Positions 9,147 to 19,236 of a DNA stretch of 64,000 nt are shown here, piece by piece. Under the pieces are notes generated by a model. It saw nothing but the letters and a program-made list of their open reading frames with translations. It had not been told where the DNA came from and did no database searches. The first letter of the stretch is position 1. Each line of letters opens with the position of its first letter. A program made the position numbers and the translations under genes. This stretch comes from Phytohalomonas tamaricis. Lineage in GTDB: Bacteria; Pseudomonadota; Gammaproteobacteria; Pseudomonadales; Halomonadaceae. The stretch lies in assembly GCF_003012345.1 (NCBI RefSeq), contig NZ_PVRV01000024.1:575257-639256 (forward strand), given 5' to 3'.

Positions 9147-9605
9147 ATGAAAGTCAGCGAACTCGCCAAGATCGCCGACGTTACCAGTGAAACGGTACGT
9201 CACTATACCCGTTTGGGGCTTATTTCAGCCTCGCGTGATCCCAACAACGGCTATCAGCTTTACGACGACAATGCCCTGCGTCGGCTGCGCTTCATTCAAC
9301 GTGCCCGCACCCTGGGGTTCAGCTTAAAAGAGATTTGCAACATCCTCGCCCACTCAGATCACGGTGACTCACCTTGTCCGCTGGTGCGCGATCTGCTGGC
9401 CACGCGCTTACCCGAGATTCGCCGACAAATCGCTGAGCTGGAAAGCCTTGCCACGCGTATGGAGCAGGCACTCGACGCCTGGTCCGATATGCCCGACGGC
9501 GCACCGGATGGTCATACCATCTGTCAGCTCATCGAACATTGGAATACGCCCAGTGCTTGCTGTTCGAACGACAGTAAGGCACCGGCACTTACCCCCAGCA
9601 AGTGA
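9147..9605 (+). CDS. MerR-family metal-responsive regulator
   Basis: Predicted metal sensor controlling the adjacent ATPase. The 152 residues comprise the winged-helix MerR DNA-binding domain (residues 1-70, starting [20 protein letters not shown]), a dimerisation helix (about 78-115) and a C-terminal tail with C126 and a C138-C139 pair. Residue 77 (SPCPLV) is a cysteine at the position where divalent-metal sensors of the family carry Cys and the Cu(I) sensor CueR carries Ser. GGGAT lies 7 bp before the chosen ATG at 9147. The stop codon is 8 bp before the ATPase start, so the genes are co-transcribed. The metal is not settled by sequence. Confidence 0.9.
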   Translation: MKVSELAKIADVTSETVRHYTRLGLISASRDPNNGYQLYDDNALRRLRFIQRARTLGFSLKEICNILAHSDHGDSPCPLVRDLLATRLPEIRRQIAELESLATRMEQALDAWSDMPDGAPDGHTICQLIEHWNTPSACCSNDSKAPALTPSK

Positions 9606-9613
9606 GGCCCGCC

Positions 9614-12565
9614 ATGAGCGAACAAACGACCTGGCATCTCGCGCTTGAAGGACTGTCCTGTAACGGCTGCGTCAATAAAACCCGGCGCGCACTCAATGCC
9701 CTCGATGACAATGCCGCCATCGAACTCGACACCCAGCATGCGGATGTCACCACCACGCATAGTCTCGATGAGGTGATCGCTGCAGTGCGCAGCGCAGGCT
9801 TCGAGGCTACGCCGATCAATGATGAGTCACTTTATTTCATTACTCAGGGCGTCAGTTGCCAGGGCTGCGTGCGCAAGATTCGCCGTCAGATCGAGGCGAT
9901 GGATGCAGCCGCGGATGTCAGCGCTGAGCCCAAACATCAATGGCTCGCCGTGACCACGCAGCTCTCGCCGCAGGCGGTGCGCGACGCCATCAAAGAGGCC
10001 GGTTTCAGTGCGGAAAGCGCGCCGTTTACTACACGTGAACGCAAGGTGTCGGACATTACCTGTCAGCACTGTGTGGCCAGCATCCGCGACGCCATACAGG
10101 CCTACGACCCTCAGGCCCGCATTGAGGGCGATCCCGAGGCCAAACGCATCACAGTCACCAGCCATCTACCCGATTCGCTGCTCGATGCCATGCTGATTGA
10201 GGCGGGCTACCCACCGTCAGAAGCTAATGCAGCACCCACCGCGCCCCCACCGGCCGCTGAAGACACAGATGTGACTGAACGGCCGGCCGAGCCCACCCCA
10301 CTGCCTGCGGCCGGTTCGGGATCGGCACGTATCGAGCTGGCGCTATCAGGCATTACCTGCGCCGGTTGCGTCAATACCATTCAGCAGACGCTGAACGGCG
10401 TCGAGGGCGTCAAGCGCGCCGAGGTCAACTTTGCCAGTCGTACCGCTCAGGTCAGCGGCGATGTCACGGCAGATACGTTGGTTCGCGCGGTCGAAGCGGT
10501 CGGCTATGGCGCTGAAGTAATCGAAAGCGTTGATCGCGGCGAGCAGCAGCGTGAAGCCAATGAAGCGCATGAGTACCGCACCAAGCTGCGCAACACCTGG
10601 CTGGCACTGGTGCCCGGGCTGCTGTTGATGGCGCTGATGTTCTTTCATCACCCCGTCTTGGCCGGTGCAGAGCGCTGGGCCTGGGTCGGCGTGGGCATCG
10701 CCACGCTGGGCGTGCTTATCGTTGCCGGGCGCAGCTTCTTTGTCAGCGCCGCCAAGGCCTTTCGCCATCACCAAGCCAACATGGACTTATTGATCGCGAT
10801 TGGCAGCGGCACTGCCTGGCTCTACTCGATGGCGGTTGGCCTGTGGCCCGAGCTGTTCCCTGCGGCGGCACGCGCGCTTTATTTCGAAGCCTCGCTGATG
10901 ATTGTCGGCCTGATCAGTTTCGGTCAGGCGCTGGAAGTGCGCGCACGCGGGCGCACTTCACAGGCGCTCAAGCGGCTGCTGGACCTGCGGCCCAAGACCG
11001 CCCGCGTAATCCGTGACGGTCAGGAAGTTGATATCTCAATTGATGATGTCGTCAAGGACGAGCAACTGCGCGTACGCCCCGGTGAACGCGTGCCGGTCGA
11101 TGGTGATATTGAAAGTGGCGAGAGCTTTGTCGATGAATCCATGCTGACCGGCGAACCCGCACCGGTCGCCAAGCGCTCAGGGGATGCGCTCGCCGCCGGC
11201 ACCTTCAATGGCCGTGGGTCGCTGGTTTATCGTGCTACCCGCGTGGGCGGAGAAACCCGTCTGGCACGCATTATCGATCAGGTCCGTGAAGCGCAGAACT
11301 CACGTCCGCCGATCAGTCAACTGGCCGATCGCGTCTCGGCGATCTTCGTGCCAACGGTAATGATTCTTGCCGTTGTCGCCGCGCTGATCTGGTTCAACCT
11401 CGGCCCAGAGCCACGCGTCACGCATATGCTGGTCGCCCTGACGACTGTGTTGATCATCGCCTGCCCCTGCGCACTGGGACTCGCCACACCGATCTCTACC
11501 ATGATTGGCGTTGGCCGTGCTGCCGAGTACGGCGTGCTGATCAGAAACGGCGATGCGCTGCAGACCGCAAGCCGCCTGACCACACTGGTCGTTGACAAGA
11601 CCGGTACGCTGACCGAGGGAAAACCACAAGTGACTGACAGCCGTCTGTTTGGCAACAATGCCAAGCATGTGCTTGGTCAACTGCTCGCTCTCGAACAAGG
11701 TTCGGAACATCCTCTTGCCGCTGCGCTCAGTGAACATGCACGTACTCATGGCGCACAGCCTGAAGCCATTAGTGCATTCGAAGCCGTTAGCGGGCGTGGC
11801 GTGACCGCTAAAAATGCGCATGGCGAAGCATTGGCCTTGGGTAATGCTGCACTGATGCAACAACAGGGTGTGGATATCTCAACGGCCCGGGAGACAGCGG
11901 CAGGCTTTGAACAGCAGGCCCGCAGCGTGGTGTATTTTGCCATTGGCGGGACACTGAGCGGCGTGTTTGCTATTGCCGACCCACTGCGCAGCGATACTGT
12001 CGCTGCCGTTCGCCGCCTGCATGAGGCCGGCCTCAAGATCGTGATGTTGACCGGTGACGCCGAGGCAACCGCTGCGGCTATCGCCCGCGAAGCGGGTATC
12101 GACGACTACGCTTCCGGGCTGATGCCTGAAGACAAGCACACGAGGATCAAGGCGCTGCAGGCACGTGGCGAAGTCGTCGGCATGGCCGGTGACGGCATCA
12201 ATGATGCGCCAGCGCTGGCCCAGGCTGACGTCGGCTTCGCGATCGGCGCCGGTACCGACGTGGCGATCGAGTCGGCCGGTGTCGCGCTGATGCGCAATTC
12301 GCTACACGGCGTCGTGGATGCCATCGAGATCAGTCTGGCGACGTTAACCAACATCAAGCAGAACCTTTGGGGCGCCTTCGGCTACAACGCACTCGGCATC
12401 CCCATCGCCGCCGGCATTCTCTACCCTGCAACAGGGATGCTGCTGTCGCCGGTAATTGCTGCGCTGGCGATGTCGCTTTCCTCTGTCACCGTGGTGACCA
12501 ACGCCAGCCGTTTACGTTTGTTCACCCCGTCGCGGGCCGCTCATGAAAAGCAGGAGGCCGCATGA
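9614..12565 (+). CDS. copA: Cu(I)-type P1B ATPase with four N-terminal metal-binding domains
   Basis: Inner-membrane metal-exporting ATPase. The 983 residues carry four CxxC domains (C16/C19, C82/C85, C150/C153, C249/C252), where bacterial CopA usually has one or two. The core has TGEP, the membrane CPC motif at 617-619, phosphorylation site D661 in DKTGT, SEHPLA and GDGINDAP. The YN pair in the seventh and MxxSS in the eighth membrane helix are the Cu(I)/Ag(I) signature of subgroup P1B-1. The ATG at 9614 follows GTGAGG; an in-frame GTG at 9602 is less likely. The 3' end overlaps the next start as ATGA. The MerR-type promoter upstream predicts metal induction. Confidence 0.94.
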   Translation: MSEQTTWHLALEGLSCNGCVNKTRRALNALDDNAAIELDTQHADVTTTHSLDEVIAAVRSAGFEATPINDESLYFITQGVSCQGCVRKIRRQIEAMDAAADVSAEPKHQWLAVTTQLSPQAVRDAIKEAGFSAESAPFTTRERKVSDITCQHCVASIRDAIQAYDPQARIEGDPEAKRITVTSHLPDSLLDAMLIEAGYPPSEANAAPTAPPPAAEDTDVTERPAEPTPLPAAGSGSARIELALSGITCAGCVNTIQQTLNGVEGVKRAEVNFASRTAQVSGDVTADTLVRAVEAVGYGAEVIESVDRGEQQREANEAHEYRTKLRNTWLALVPGLLLMALMFFHHPVLAGAERWAWVGVGIATLGVLIVAGRSFFVSAAKAFRHHQANMDLLIAIGSGTAWLYSMAVGLWPELFPAAARALYFEASLMIVGLISFGQALEVRARGRTSQALKRLLDLRPKTARVIRDGQEVDISIDDVVKDEQLRVRPGERVPVDGDIESGESFVDESMLTGEPAPVAKRSGDALAAGTFNGRGSLVYRATRVGGETRLARIIDQVREAQNSRPPISQLADRVSAIFVPTVMILAVVAALIWFNLGPEPRVTHMLVALTTVLIIACPCALGLATPISTMIGVGRAAEYGVLIRNGDALQTASRLTTLVVDKTGTLTEGKPQVTDSRLFGNNAKHVLGQLLALEQGSEHPLAAALSEHARTHGAQPEAISAFEAVSGRGVTAKNAHGEALALGNAALMQQQGVDISTARETAAGFEQQARSVVYFAIGGTLSGVFAIADPLRSDTVAAVRRLHEAGLKIVMLTGDAEATAAAIAREAGIDDYASGLMPEDKHTRIKALQARGEVVGMAGDGINDAPALAQADVGFAIGAGTDVAIESAGVALMRNSLHGVVDAIEISLATLTNIKQNLWGAFGYNALGIPIAAGILYPATGMLLSPVIAALAMSLSSVTVVTNASRLRLFTPSRAAHEKQEAA

Positions 12566-12639
12566 CCTTGATCATCAATCTGGTGGGTATCGCTCTGATT
12601 GTCGCCATCGCACTGTGGTTCTGGGGCATGAAGAAGTAA
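12562..12639 (+). CDS. 25-residue single-span membrane peptide coupled to the copper ATPase
   Basis: A tiny frame starts at an ATG that overlaps the TGA of the ATPase gene (ATGA), with AGGAGG at 12552-12557 giving a strong ribosome-binding site. The product has a short N-terminus, one hydrophobic helix (about residues 4-21, rich in Leu, Ile, Val, then WFW) and a basic GMKK end, so an N-out/C-in orientation is likely. A terminator follows at once. Size and position resemble small ATPase partner peptides such as KdpF, but I do not recognise the family. The overlap, Shine-Dalgarno sequence and helix make translation likely; the function, perhaps stabilising or tuning the pump, is inference. Confidence 0.75.
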   Translation: MTLIINLVGIALIVAIALWFWGMKK

Positions 12640-12656
12640 CGATGCCAAGAAGACAA

Positions 12657-12694
12657 AAACGCCCGCGCCAGCCAATAGCGCGGGCGTTTCTTTG
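12657..12694 (+). terminator. Terminator of the merR-copA operon
   Basis: A perfect 12-bp stem: AAACGCCCGCGC (12657-12668) pairs with GCGCGGGCGTTT (12678-12689), followed by CTTTG. Confidence 0.9.
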
Positions 12695-12729
12695 CTAGGG
12701 TAAACGTACACCCGCCACGAGGAATTGCC

Positions 12730-13146
12730 ATGCCTGCCTTACATGGCGTACTGGAAACCGCGCTTTACACCAACGACATGCCTCGCGCCCGCACCTTTTT
12801 CGAAGAGGTGATGGGGCTTGAGCCCTTTACCGCCGACACGCGTTTCACTGCTTATGCTTGCGGGGCGACGGTACTGTTACTGTTCCTGCGGGGCCAGACG
12901 CTGGAAACGGTACAGCTACCCAATGGCATGGGCACTATCCCGCCTCACGACGGCACTGGTGCCCAGCATATTGCCCTGGCGATCAGCCACGATCAGCTTG
13001 AGACATGGGAAAAACACCTTGAGGCCTATAGTATTGTCATCGAAGGACGTACTCACTGGCCGAAAGGCGGCGAGAGCCTTTATTTCCGTGATCCTGATGG
13101 CCATCTGCTTGAGTTGGCGACACCGGGCATCTGGCCCAACCACTAG
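12730..13146 (+). CDS. VOC-superfamily (glyoxalase/dioxygenase-like) protein
   Basis: A 138-residue protein with the paired beta-alpha-beta-beta-beta modules of the vicinal-oxygen-chelate fold. The start LETALYTNDMPRARTFFEEVMGL and the ending ESLYFRDPDGHLLELATPGIW are characteristic, the latter with the metal-ligand glutamate of the second module. AGGAA lies about 6 bp before the ATG. Members range from glyoxalase I to dioxygenases and resistance proteins, so the substrate is open. It stands alone between the copper-operon terminator and the convergent yitT-like gene. Confidence 0.85.
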   Translation: MPALHGVLETALYTNDMPRARTFFEEVMGLEPFTADTRFTAYACGATVLLLFLRGQTLETVQLPNGMGTIPPHDGTGAQHIALAISHDQLETWEKHLEAYSIVIEGRTHWPKGGESLYFRDPDGHLLELATPGIWPNH

Positions 13147-13164
13147 GCCCTGTCTGTAAAGAGC

Positions 13165-13773
13165 CTAGCTTTCGCCTCGGTACCGATCCGGGCGGTGATT
13201 AACCGCCACAATCAGATTCAGGATCACGGCGCCGACTACGGAAAGCACTACCTTATCCGGCGGTAGCACAAAAAATGCGACGACCATCAGCGCAATATCG
13301 ATGGTCAACTGGACGTGTCCGGCACGAAACAGCTTACGATCTTGCAGGTAGAGCGCGAGGATATTGATGCCGCCGAGGCTGCCGCGATGACGAAACAGCG
13401 CCAGGATACCCAGCCCGATCAGACTGCCGCCGATCAGCGCGCCATAAAGCGGGTTGAGATGTTCGACCACCAGAAGCTTCGGCATCCACCACGACAGCCA
13501 TGACAGCAGTGAAATCGCGATGAAGGTTTTAAGCGTAAACGCCCAACCCATGCGCCGTAGCGCCAGCCAGTAAAAGGGAAGATTAATGACAAAGAATACC
13601 GGCCCGAACGGCCAGCCGGTGATATAGGTGGTCAGCAGCGCCATACCTGCCGTACTGCCAATCAGAAGCTGTGCATCGCTGTAAAGCTCGATCCCGAGCG
13701 CGGTGAGGCCGACACCCAGCATCACTGCCAAAGCGTCCTCCCACGGACGGTGGTGTAAAGCAGGATATTCCAT
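13165..13773 (-). CDS. YitT-family integral membrane protein
   Basis: A 202-residue membrane protein with about five or six hydrophobic helices. The sequence matches the YitT/DUF161 family (GSTAGMALLTTYITGWPFGPVFFVINLPFY, and RGSLGGINILALYLQDR). Its biochemical role is unknown. Of two adjacent ATGs (13776 and 13773), the second lies 7 bp from AAGGA and is preferred; a start further upstream at 13821 adds a basic stretch and lacks a ribosome-binding site. It is convergent with the VOC gene. Confidence 0.82.
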   Translation of the reverse strand: MEYPALHHRPWEDALAVMLGVGLTALGIELYSDAQLLIGSTAGMALLTTYITGWPFGPVFFVINLPFYWLALRRMGWAFTLKTFIAISLLSWLSWWMPKLLVVEHLNPLYGALIGGSLIGLGILALFRHRGSLGGINILALYLQDRKLFRAGHVQLTIDIALMVVAFFVLPPDKVVLSVVGAVILNLIVAVNHRPDRYRGES

Positions 13774-13924
13774 CATGACATCCTTTATTGTTATGCCACG
13801 TGGATGGTGGCGTATACGCAAAGCCGCTGCTTGTGGCTGCGGCTCTCTCTGCGAAGCGTAATCGGATGGTCATGAAGTGTCGAGCAAGGGTGTGTCGAAT
13901 CAGGAAATACGCCAACATTGCGCT

Positions 13925-15730
13925 CTAGCGAGGGCCGACAGCTTCGGCATGTTCAATCATCAACTGCAAGGACTCTCGTCCTCTCCAACGGTTGCGCGAT
14001 AACTTATAAGCACAGCGGATCTCGTCGCCTAGCGCAAACGGTACCGGCTCACCGGGCGTGACGGCACGAAACCAGATCGCCCGCAGCGTACGCAGTCCTG
14101 TTGCCAGATCGAGCATCAAATGATTGCCTTCACTGCCTACCAAGCGCGCCTGATCGATGAAGAAGTCACCTTCGAACAGCGGCGCCTCAAATTCACGCCC
14201 AAAGGGCGCCAGTGCGTCAAGTTCACTGAGCGTAGCCAGCTCAAGCTGCTGGCTTGATAGCTCACCGTCGGTATAGATCAGCGGGTAGAGTTCCCGTTCG
14301 CCAAGCTGCTCATCGATGGCGTGTTCAAGCGCAGCCATAAACGCATCAAGCTGATCATGCGGTACGCCAATACCAGCTGCACCGCTGTGGCCACCGAAGC
14401 GTGGCAGTGCCTCAGGCGCCAACTCGTGAGCGCGCTGTAGTGCATCGCGCAGATGAACGCCCTCTACCGACCGGCCAGAACCGGTTAACATGCCGGGCGC
14501 AGCGGCCGGGGTGAGCACAAATGCGGGTCGGCCATAAGCTTGAACAAGACGCGAGGCGACGATGCCCTGTACGCCGGGATGACCTTCCTCAAGATAAACT
14601 GCCAGTACACGTGCGCCTTCGGCAAGCCGGGGCTGGACCCGCGCCTTGGCGGTTTCCGCCATGTCGGCCTCGATCACCTTGCGCGACTGATTATCCTGAT
14701 CAAGCACCTCAAGATAACGCCGAGCCTGAGCGTCGCTACGGGCCAGCATGAAGTGCAGCGCCGCATAGGGATCATCGAGACGTGAACGGGCATTGATCCG
14801 TGGCCCCATCTGGAAGGCCAGCGTTTCTGCATCAAACGGCGTACTGTCCGCGCCCAGCCGCTCGGCCATCGCCCGCCAGCACGGCTCGTCCATGCGATTG
14901 ATCAGCGTCAGCCCGAGCGTCACCACGGCACGGTTGATCGCGCTGTCGCCCAGTGACACGCAGTCGGCGACGGTACCCAACGCAACATAGGAAAGCCATG
15001 GCGAAAGCTTGGGCGTCTTGGCCGTCAGCGTACCGTTTTTAATCAGCACGCTACGCGTCAGCGACATTACCAGCCACGACACCATGCAGCCGGCGATGGT
15101 CGCATCAGGGTAGCCACAGTCGGAACGCGAGGGATTGACCACCGCGTAGGCCGACGGCGGTGGCCCATCGATAGGCAACGCGTGATGGTCGGTAACGACC
15201 ACATCGATACCCGCCTCTTTCAATAGCGCCAGGCGTAGCTCATCGGACGAGCCACAGTCGGCACTGATCACCAGGCTCGGACGCGGCTCAAGCGCCAGGG
15301 TGCGCTCGACCAGTGGCAGGCTGATGCCGTAGCCATCGTGAATACGATGACCGATCAGGCTATGAACCTTGTATTCCGGAACGCCAAACAGCTCAGTCAG
15401 GGTGCGCAGGATAATGACATGGGAAGTAATGCCATCGACGTCGTAGTCAGTAAGCACGCCGATATGCTCGCCGGCGGCGACCGCACGGGCGATGCGCTCA
15501 GCCGCCCGCGCACCGTCGCACAGCAGCTCGGGATGATCGATATAACGCAGGCTCGGCTTGATCAATGCATCGAGCGGTGCCTTGGGTGAACTCAGGCGCC
15601 CAGCCAGTATGCGGGCCTGCAACTCGGTCAAGCCGGCATCGAGAGCCTCACGATACAGCCCCGCATGGCGCGGTCGCGGCGTGATACGTTTGTGCAACAA
15701 ATTGTTCAAACGAGAGCGCTCGGTGTCCAC
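13925..15730 (-). CDS. recJ: Single-stranded-DNA-specific 5'-3' exonuclease RecJ
   Basis: Degrades single-stranded DNA 5' to 3' in recombination and mismatch/base-excision repair. The 601 residues carry the DHH phosphoesterase motifs: LTDYDVDG at about 93-100, the VVTDHHALP motif, and GGHSGAAGIG of the DHHA1 domain, followed by the C-terminal OB fold. The start codon is GTG, preceded by GCGGGA. The length is slightly above the E. coli enzyme (577). It ends the xerD-dsbC-hom-thrC block, as in pseudomonads, with a glutathione transferase gene inserted before it. Confidence 0.95.
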   Translation of the reverse strand: MDTERSRLNNLLHKRITPRPRHAGLYREALDAGLTELQARILAGRLSSPKAPLDALIKPSLRYIDHPELLCDGARAAERIARAVAAGEHIGVLTDYDVDGITSHVIILRTLTELFGVPEYKVHSLIGHRIHDGYGISLPLVERTLALEPRPSLVISADCGSSDELRLALLKEAGIDVVVTDHHALPIDGPPPSAYAVVNPSRSDCGYPDATIAGCMVSWLVMSLTRSVLIKNGTLTAKTPKLSPWLSYVALGTVADCVSLGDSAINRAVVTLGLTLINRMDEPCWRAMAERLGADSTPFDAETLAFQMGPRINARSRLDDPYAALHFMLARSDAQARRYLEVLDQDNQSRKVIEADMAETAKARVQPRLAEGARVLAVYLEEGHPGVQGIVASRLVQAYGRPAFVLTPAAAPGMLTGSGRSVEGVHLRDALQRAHELAPEALPRFGGHSGAAGIGVPHDQLDAFMAALEHAIDEQLGERELYPLIYTDGELSSQQLELATLSELDALAPFGREFEAPLFEGDFFIDQARLVGSEGNHLMLDLATGLRTLRAIWFRAVTPGEPVPFALGDEIRCAYKLSRNRWRGRESLQLMIEHAEAVGPR

Positions 15731-15801
15731 ACTGAATCCCGCAACTAAAAGCGTTCATAGCTGAGTCAGCCATGAACGCAGGGTGTTATACGAAGAGAAC
15801 G

Positions 15802-16422
15802 TCAGGTCAGCGGCGTCATGACACGGCGTTGAAACGCCGGCCGCGTGGTCAGGCGCTGATACCAGGCATCGAAGTGGGTGAGCTCGGGCCGTTCTATCAC
15901 CATTTCAAACCAGGCGTAGGCAAAGCACCCCAGCGGAATATCACCCATGCCGAACGTATCACCGGAAAGAAATGGCTGATGTGCCAAGGTACTATCAGCA
16001 TGTGCAAGAAGCTCACCGCAAGTGGCGAGCCCTTTTTCCATCGCCTGAGTATCACGCTGGTTTTCTGGCATGCGCACAACATTCCAGAACACATCCTTGA
16101 ATGGCGCGGCCAGCGTCGAGGTAGTCCAATCCATCCATTTATCCGCATCAGCGCGCTGTTTAGCATCCGTGGCGTATAGTGTCCCCGTACCGTACTGCGC
16201 AGCCAGATAACGCACGATGGCATTAGATTCCCACAACACAAGCTCGCCGTCCTGCAGGCAGGGAATCAGACCGTTGGGGTTCATCGCCCGATAAGCCTGC
16301 TCATTAACGAGCCCGAACGCACCGCCCGCATCGACCTGCTCGAACTCAAGCCCCAACTCGTCGGCGCACCACAGCACTTTTTTGACGTTGGTTGAATTGG
16401 TTCTGCCCCAGATCCTCATCAT
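15802..16422 (-). CDS. Glutathione S-transferase family protein
   Basis: A 206-residue cytosolic GST-like protein. The thioredoxin-like N-terminal domain starts MMRIWGRTNSTNVKKVLW, with the cis-proline motif NGLIPCLQDG and the glutathione gamma-Glu binding WESNAIVRYLA. The all-helical C-terminal domain follows from about residue 90. The WGRTNSTNV start resembles bacterial GSTs of the 'glutathione S-transferase family' near recJ in related genomes. AAAGG lies about 9 bp before the first ATG. The conjugation substrate is unknown. It is inserted between thrC and recJ on the same strand. Confidence 0.9.
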   Translation of the reverse strand: MMRIWGRTNSTNVKKVLWCADELGLEFEQVDAGGAFGLVNEQAYRAMNPNGLIPCLQDGELVLWESNAIVRYLAAQYGTGTLYATDAKQRADADKWMDWTTSTLAAPFKDVFWNVVRMPENQRDTQAMEKGLATCGELLAHADSTLAHQPFLSGDTFGMGDIPLGCFAYAWFEMVIERPELTHFDAWYQRLTTRPAFQRRVMTPLT

Positions 16423-16478
16423 GAGTGATCACCTTTATTAAATCGCCATCACATATGTGATCTGCACCACGCCTCTAT

Positions 16479-17873
16479 CTAGCTGGCGTGACGATGACTG
16501 GCAACGAAGGCCTGAACGTCACGCAGTTTGGCAGGCAACACATCATAGCGTTCTTCACGTGTCATTAGATCGCTCATCGATGGCGGTAACGTCACCTCGT
16601 CGAAACCGGCCTTGACCACCGCATCACTGAACTTGGCGGGGTGTGCAGTAGCCAGCGTGATCATGGGGGTAGTGGCATCGCTTCTCGCCCGCTCGGCAGC
16701 GCGGTAGCCGGTGGCAGTGTGCGGGTCGAGCAGCTCACCGGTACGCTCGAACGCCTCACGGATTACCTCAAGAATCGTCTCATCGTCAACGCTATGGCTA
16801 GCAAACCGCTCTCGCAACTTGGTCAGCGGAGCCTCGGCCAGCGCCGCCGGTTCCTGCTGGAAGCGCTCAAGTAGTTCGCGCACCGCATCGCTGTCGCGGT
16901 CGTAAGCATCAAACAGTAAACGTTCGAAATTCGAGGAGACGACAATATCCATCGACGGTGCCAACGTCGCCTCAAGATCGCGCTTAGAGAAATCGTTGTC
17001 GCTGATGGTGCGGTGGAGAATATCGTTGGCGTTGGTGGCGATCACGAACTGCTTGACCGGCAACCCCATCTGCCGCGCCATATAGCCAGCAAACAGATTG
17101 CCGAAGTTGGCGGAAGGCACGGTAAAGCTGACCTCGCGCTGCGGCGCACCGACGGCGAGCGCAGAGGTAAAGTAGTAGACGATCTGGGCCATGATTCGTG
17201 CCCAGTTGATCGAGTTGACCGCGACCAGACGGGTATCGTTCAAAAATGCCTGATCGGCGAAGCTGCCCTTGACGATCGCCTGGGCATCGTCGAAGTTACC
17301 TTCGATCGCGATGTTATGAACGTTGTTGGCCAGCACCGTCGTCATCTGGCGGCGCTGCACCTCGGAGACACGGTTGTACGGATGCAGAATGAAAATATCG
17401 AGGTTATCACAGTGGCGACAGCCCTCGATCGCCGCCGAGCCGGTATCACCTGAAGTCGCCCCCATGATTACCGCTTTCTCGTCACGCTTTTTAAGGAAAT
17501 GATCAAGCAAGCGACCAAGCAGCTGCAGCGCGACGTCCTTGAACGCCAGCGTCGGGCCGTGGAACAGCTCAAGGAGATAGTGATTGTGGGCGAGTTGCTT
17601 TACCGGTACTACGGCGTCGTGTTTGAAGGTCGCATAGGTGTCGTCAATCAGCTGACGGAAGGTGGCATCATCAATCTCGCCACCAACGAACGGCTTCATC
17701 ACCCGAAAGGCGATCTCGGTATAAGGCAGACCAGCCATGGCCGCAATCTCATCTTTTGAGAACTGCGGTACGGTTTCAGGGACATAGAGCCCGCCGTCAC
17801 TGGCCAATCCGGTCAATACGACGTCTTCAAAATTCAGCGCAGGCGCCTGCCCGCGAGTACTGATATAGCGCAT
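16479..17873 (-). CDS. thrC: Threonine synthase
   Basis: PLP enzyme making threonine from O-phosphohomoserine. The 464 residues begin with the threonine-synthase N-terminal segment MRYISTRGQAPALNFEDVVLTGLASDGGLY. The PLP lysine lies in PTLAFKDVALQL, and the phosphate-binding Gly-rich ATSGDTGSAAIEG motif is intact. AGAGAG precedes the ATG. It is 46 bp after hom on the same strand, so the last two steps of threonine synthesis are co-transcribed. Confidence 0.97.
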   Translation of the reverse strand: MRYISTRGQAPALNFEDVVLTGLASDGGLYVPETVPQFSKDEIAAMAGLPYTEIAFRVMKPFVGGEIDDATFRQLIDDTYATFKHDAVVPVKQLAHNHYLLELFHGPTLAFKDVALQLLGRLLDHFLKKRDEKAVIMGATSGDTGSAAIEGCRHCDNLDIFILHPYNRVSEVQRRQMTTVLANNVHNIAIEGNFDDAQAIVKGSFADQAFLNDTRLVAVNSINWARIMAQIVYYFTSALAVGAPQREVSFTVPSANFGNLFAGYMARQMGLPVKQFVIATNANDILHRTISDNDFSKRDLEATLAPSMDIVVSSNFERLLFDAYDRDSDAVRELLERFQQEPAALAEAPLTKLRERFASHSVDDETILEVIREAFERTGELLDPHTATGYRAAERARSDATTPMITLATAHPAKFSDAVVKAGFDEVTLPPSMSDLMTREERYDVLPAKLRDVQAFVASHRHAS

Positions 17874-17919
17874 GGCGTTCTCTCTAGCGACACTGCGCTC
17901 CGGCAGCGTCTACCCCAGG

Positions 17920-19236
17920 TTAGGCGTTGTCGTCGAGGTTCTCGACTCTGATCCGTGTGACTGGCCCGGCGATATCGGCCAGTGATTCGAGCTGGCGAAT
18001 CGCTTCGTTCATATTGGCTTCACGCGTGCGGTGAGTCAGCAAAATAATGGGTACCAGCTCACCTTCAGTGGCTTCTTTCTGAATCAGCGCCTCGATGCTG
18101 ATGTCCTGCTCGGCAAGAATCGTTGCCACACGTGCCAGCACGCCCGGGCGGTCTACCGCCAGCAGCCGCAGGTAGTAGGCGGTAACGATATTCTCCATCG
18201 GCAGAATCGGACGACTGGTGTCACCTTCGACAATGCCGCTGAACGCCAGATAGGGGGTGCGGTAGTTATGTTCAGTGGCGATGTCACGCGCCACGTCAAG
18301 CAGATCAGCCACTACCGCAGAGGCAGTCGGCTCGGCGCCGGCACCCGCTCCGTAGTAAAGCGTCGGGCCGACTGCATCACCCATAACTTCGATAGCATTT
18401 TTCACACCATGGACGTTGGCCAGCAGACGATCCTTGGGAATAAGCGTGGGATGAACGCGAAGCTCAATACCGGCATCAGTGCGCCGTGAGATACCCAGAT
18501 GCTTGATCATGTAGCCGAGGTTGTCAGCATGCTCGACATCTTCGGCGGTAATCCTCGAGATACCTTCCGTATAGGCTTTCTCGAACTGAAGCGGCACGCC
18601 GTAAGCGATCGAGGCGAGGATGGTCAACTTATGGGCAGCGTCGATGCCTTCCACATCAAAGGTGGGATCGGCTTCGGCATAACCTAAGGCTTGTGCCTCG
18701 GCGAGTACATCCTCGAAGGTGCGGCCTTCGTCACGCATGTGGGTGAGAATATAGTTGCCGGTGCCGTTGATGATGCCGGCCAGCCATTGGATACGGTTGG
18801 CGCCGAGACCTTCACGCAGCGATTTAATCACCGGGATACCACCGGCCACGGCAGCTTCAAAGGCAACGATCACGCCCTTTTCAGCGGCGGCCTTGAATAT
18901 CTCGTTGCCGTGCACGGCAATTAACGCCTTGTTGGCGGTGACGACGTGCTTGCCGTGACTGATCGCCTCAAGCACTAGCGCACGGGCCACATCATAGCCA
19001 CCGATCAGCTCGACGATGACATCGACATCGGGATTGCGCGCCACTTCAAAAACGTCGCGGGTCACCTTGATACCGGTAAGATCGCACGCCGGACTGTCGC
19101 GCCGTGCGCCGACCTGTTCGATCACAATCGGCCGCCCCGCGCGTCGTGCAATTTCATCAGCGTTGCGTGTCAGCACGTTAAACGTGCCGCCGCCGACCGT
19201 ACCTAACCCACAGATCCCTACTCTCACCGGTTCCAA
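17920..19236 (-). CDS. hom: Homoserine dehydrogenase (monofunctional, ACT-domain)
   Basis: Reduces aspartate semialdehyde to homoserine with NAD(P)H. From the TTG at 19236 the protein is 438 residues, close to pseudomonad Hom (434). The TTG is preceded by AGAGAGGTG at 5-bp spacing and leads directly into the nucleotide-binding EPVRVGICGLGTVGGG; an upstream ATG at 19278 adds an unrelated 14-residue leader. The catalytic domain (about 130-310) contains IINGTGNYIL and the family signature around AYADPTFDVEG-like residues. A C-terminal ACT domain (about 350-430) suggests threonine feedback. It sits in an operon with thrC. Confidence 0.95.
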   Translation of the reverse strand: MEPVRVGICGLGTVGGGTFNVLTRNADEIARRAGRPIVIEQVGARRDSPACDLTGIKVTRDVFEVARNPDVDVIVELIGGYDVARALVLEAISHGKHVVTANKALIAVHGNEIFKAAAEKGVIVAFEAAVAGGIPVIKSLREGLGANRIQWLAGIINGTGNYILTHMRDEGRTFEDVLAEAQALGYAEADPTFDVEGIDAAHKLTILASIAYGVPLQFEKAYTEGISRITAEDVEHADNLGYMIKHLGISRRTDAGIELRVHPTLIPKDRLLANVHGVKNAIEVMGDAVGPTLYYGAGAGAEPTASAVVADLLDVARDIATEHNYRTPYLAFSGIVEGDTSRPILPMENIVTAYYLRLLAVDRPGVLARVATILAEQDISIEALIQKEATEGELVPIILLTHRTREANMNEAIRQLESLADIAGPVTRIRVENLDDNA

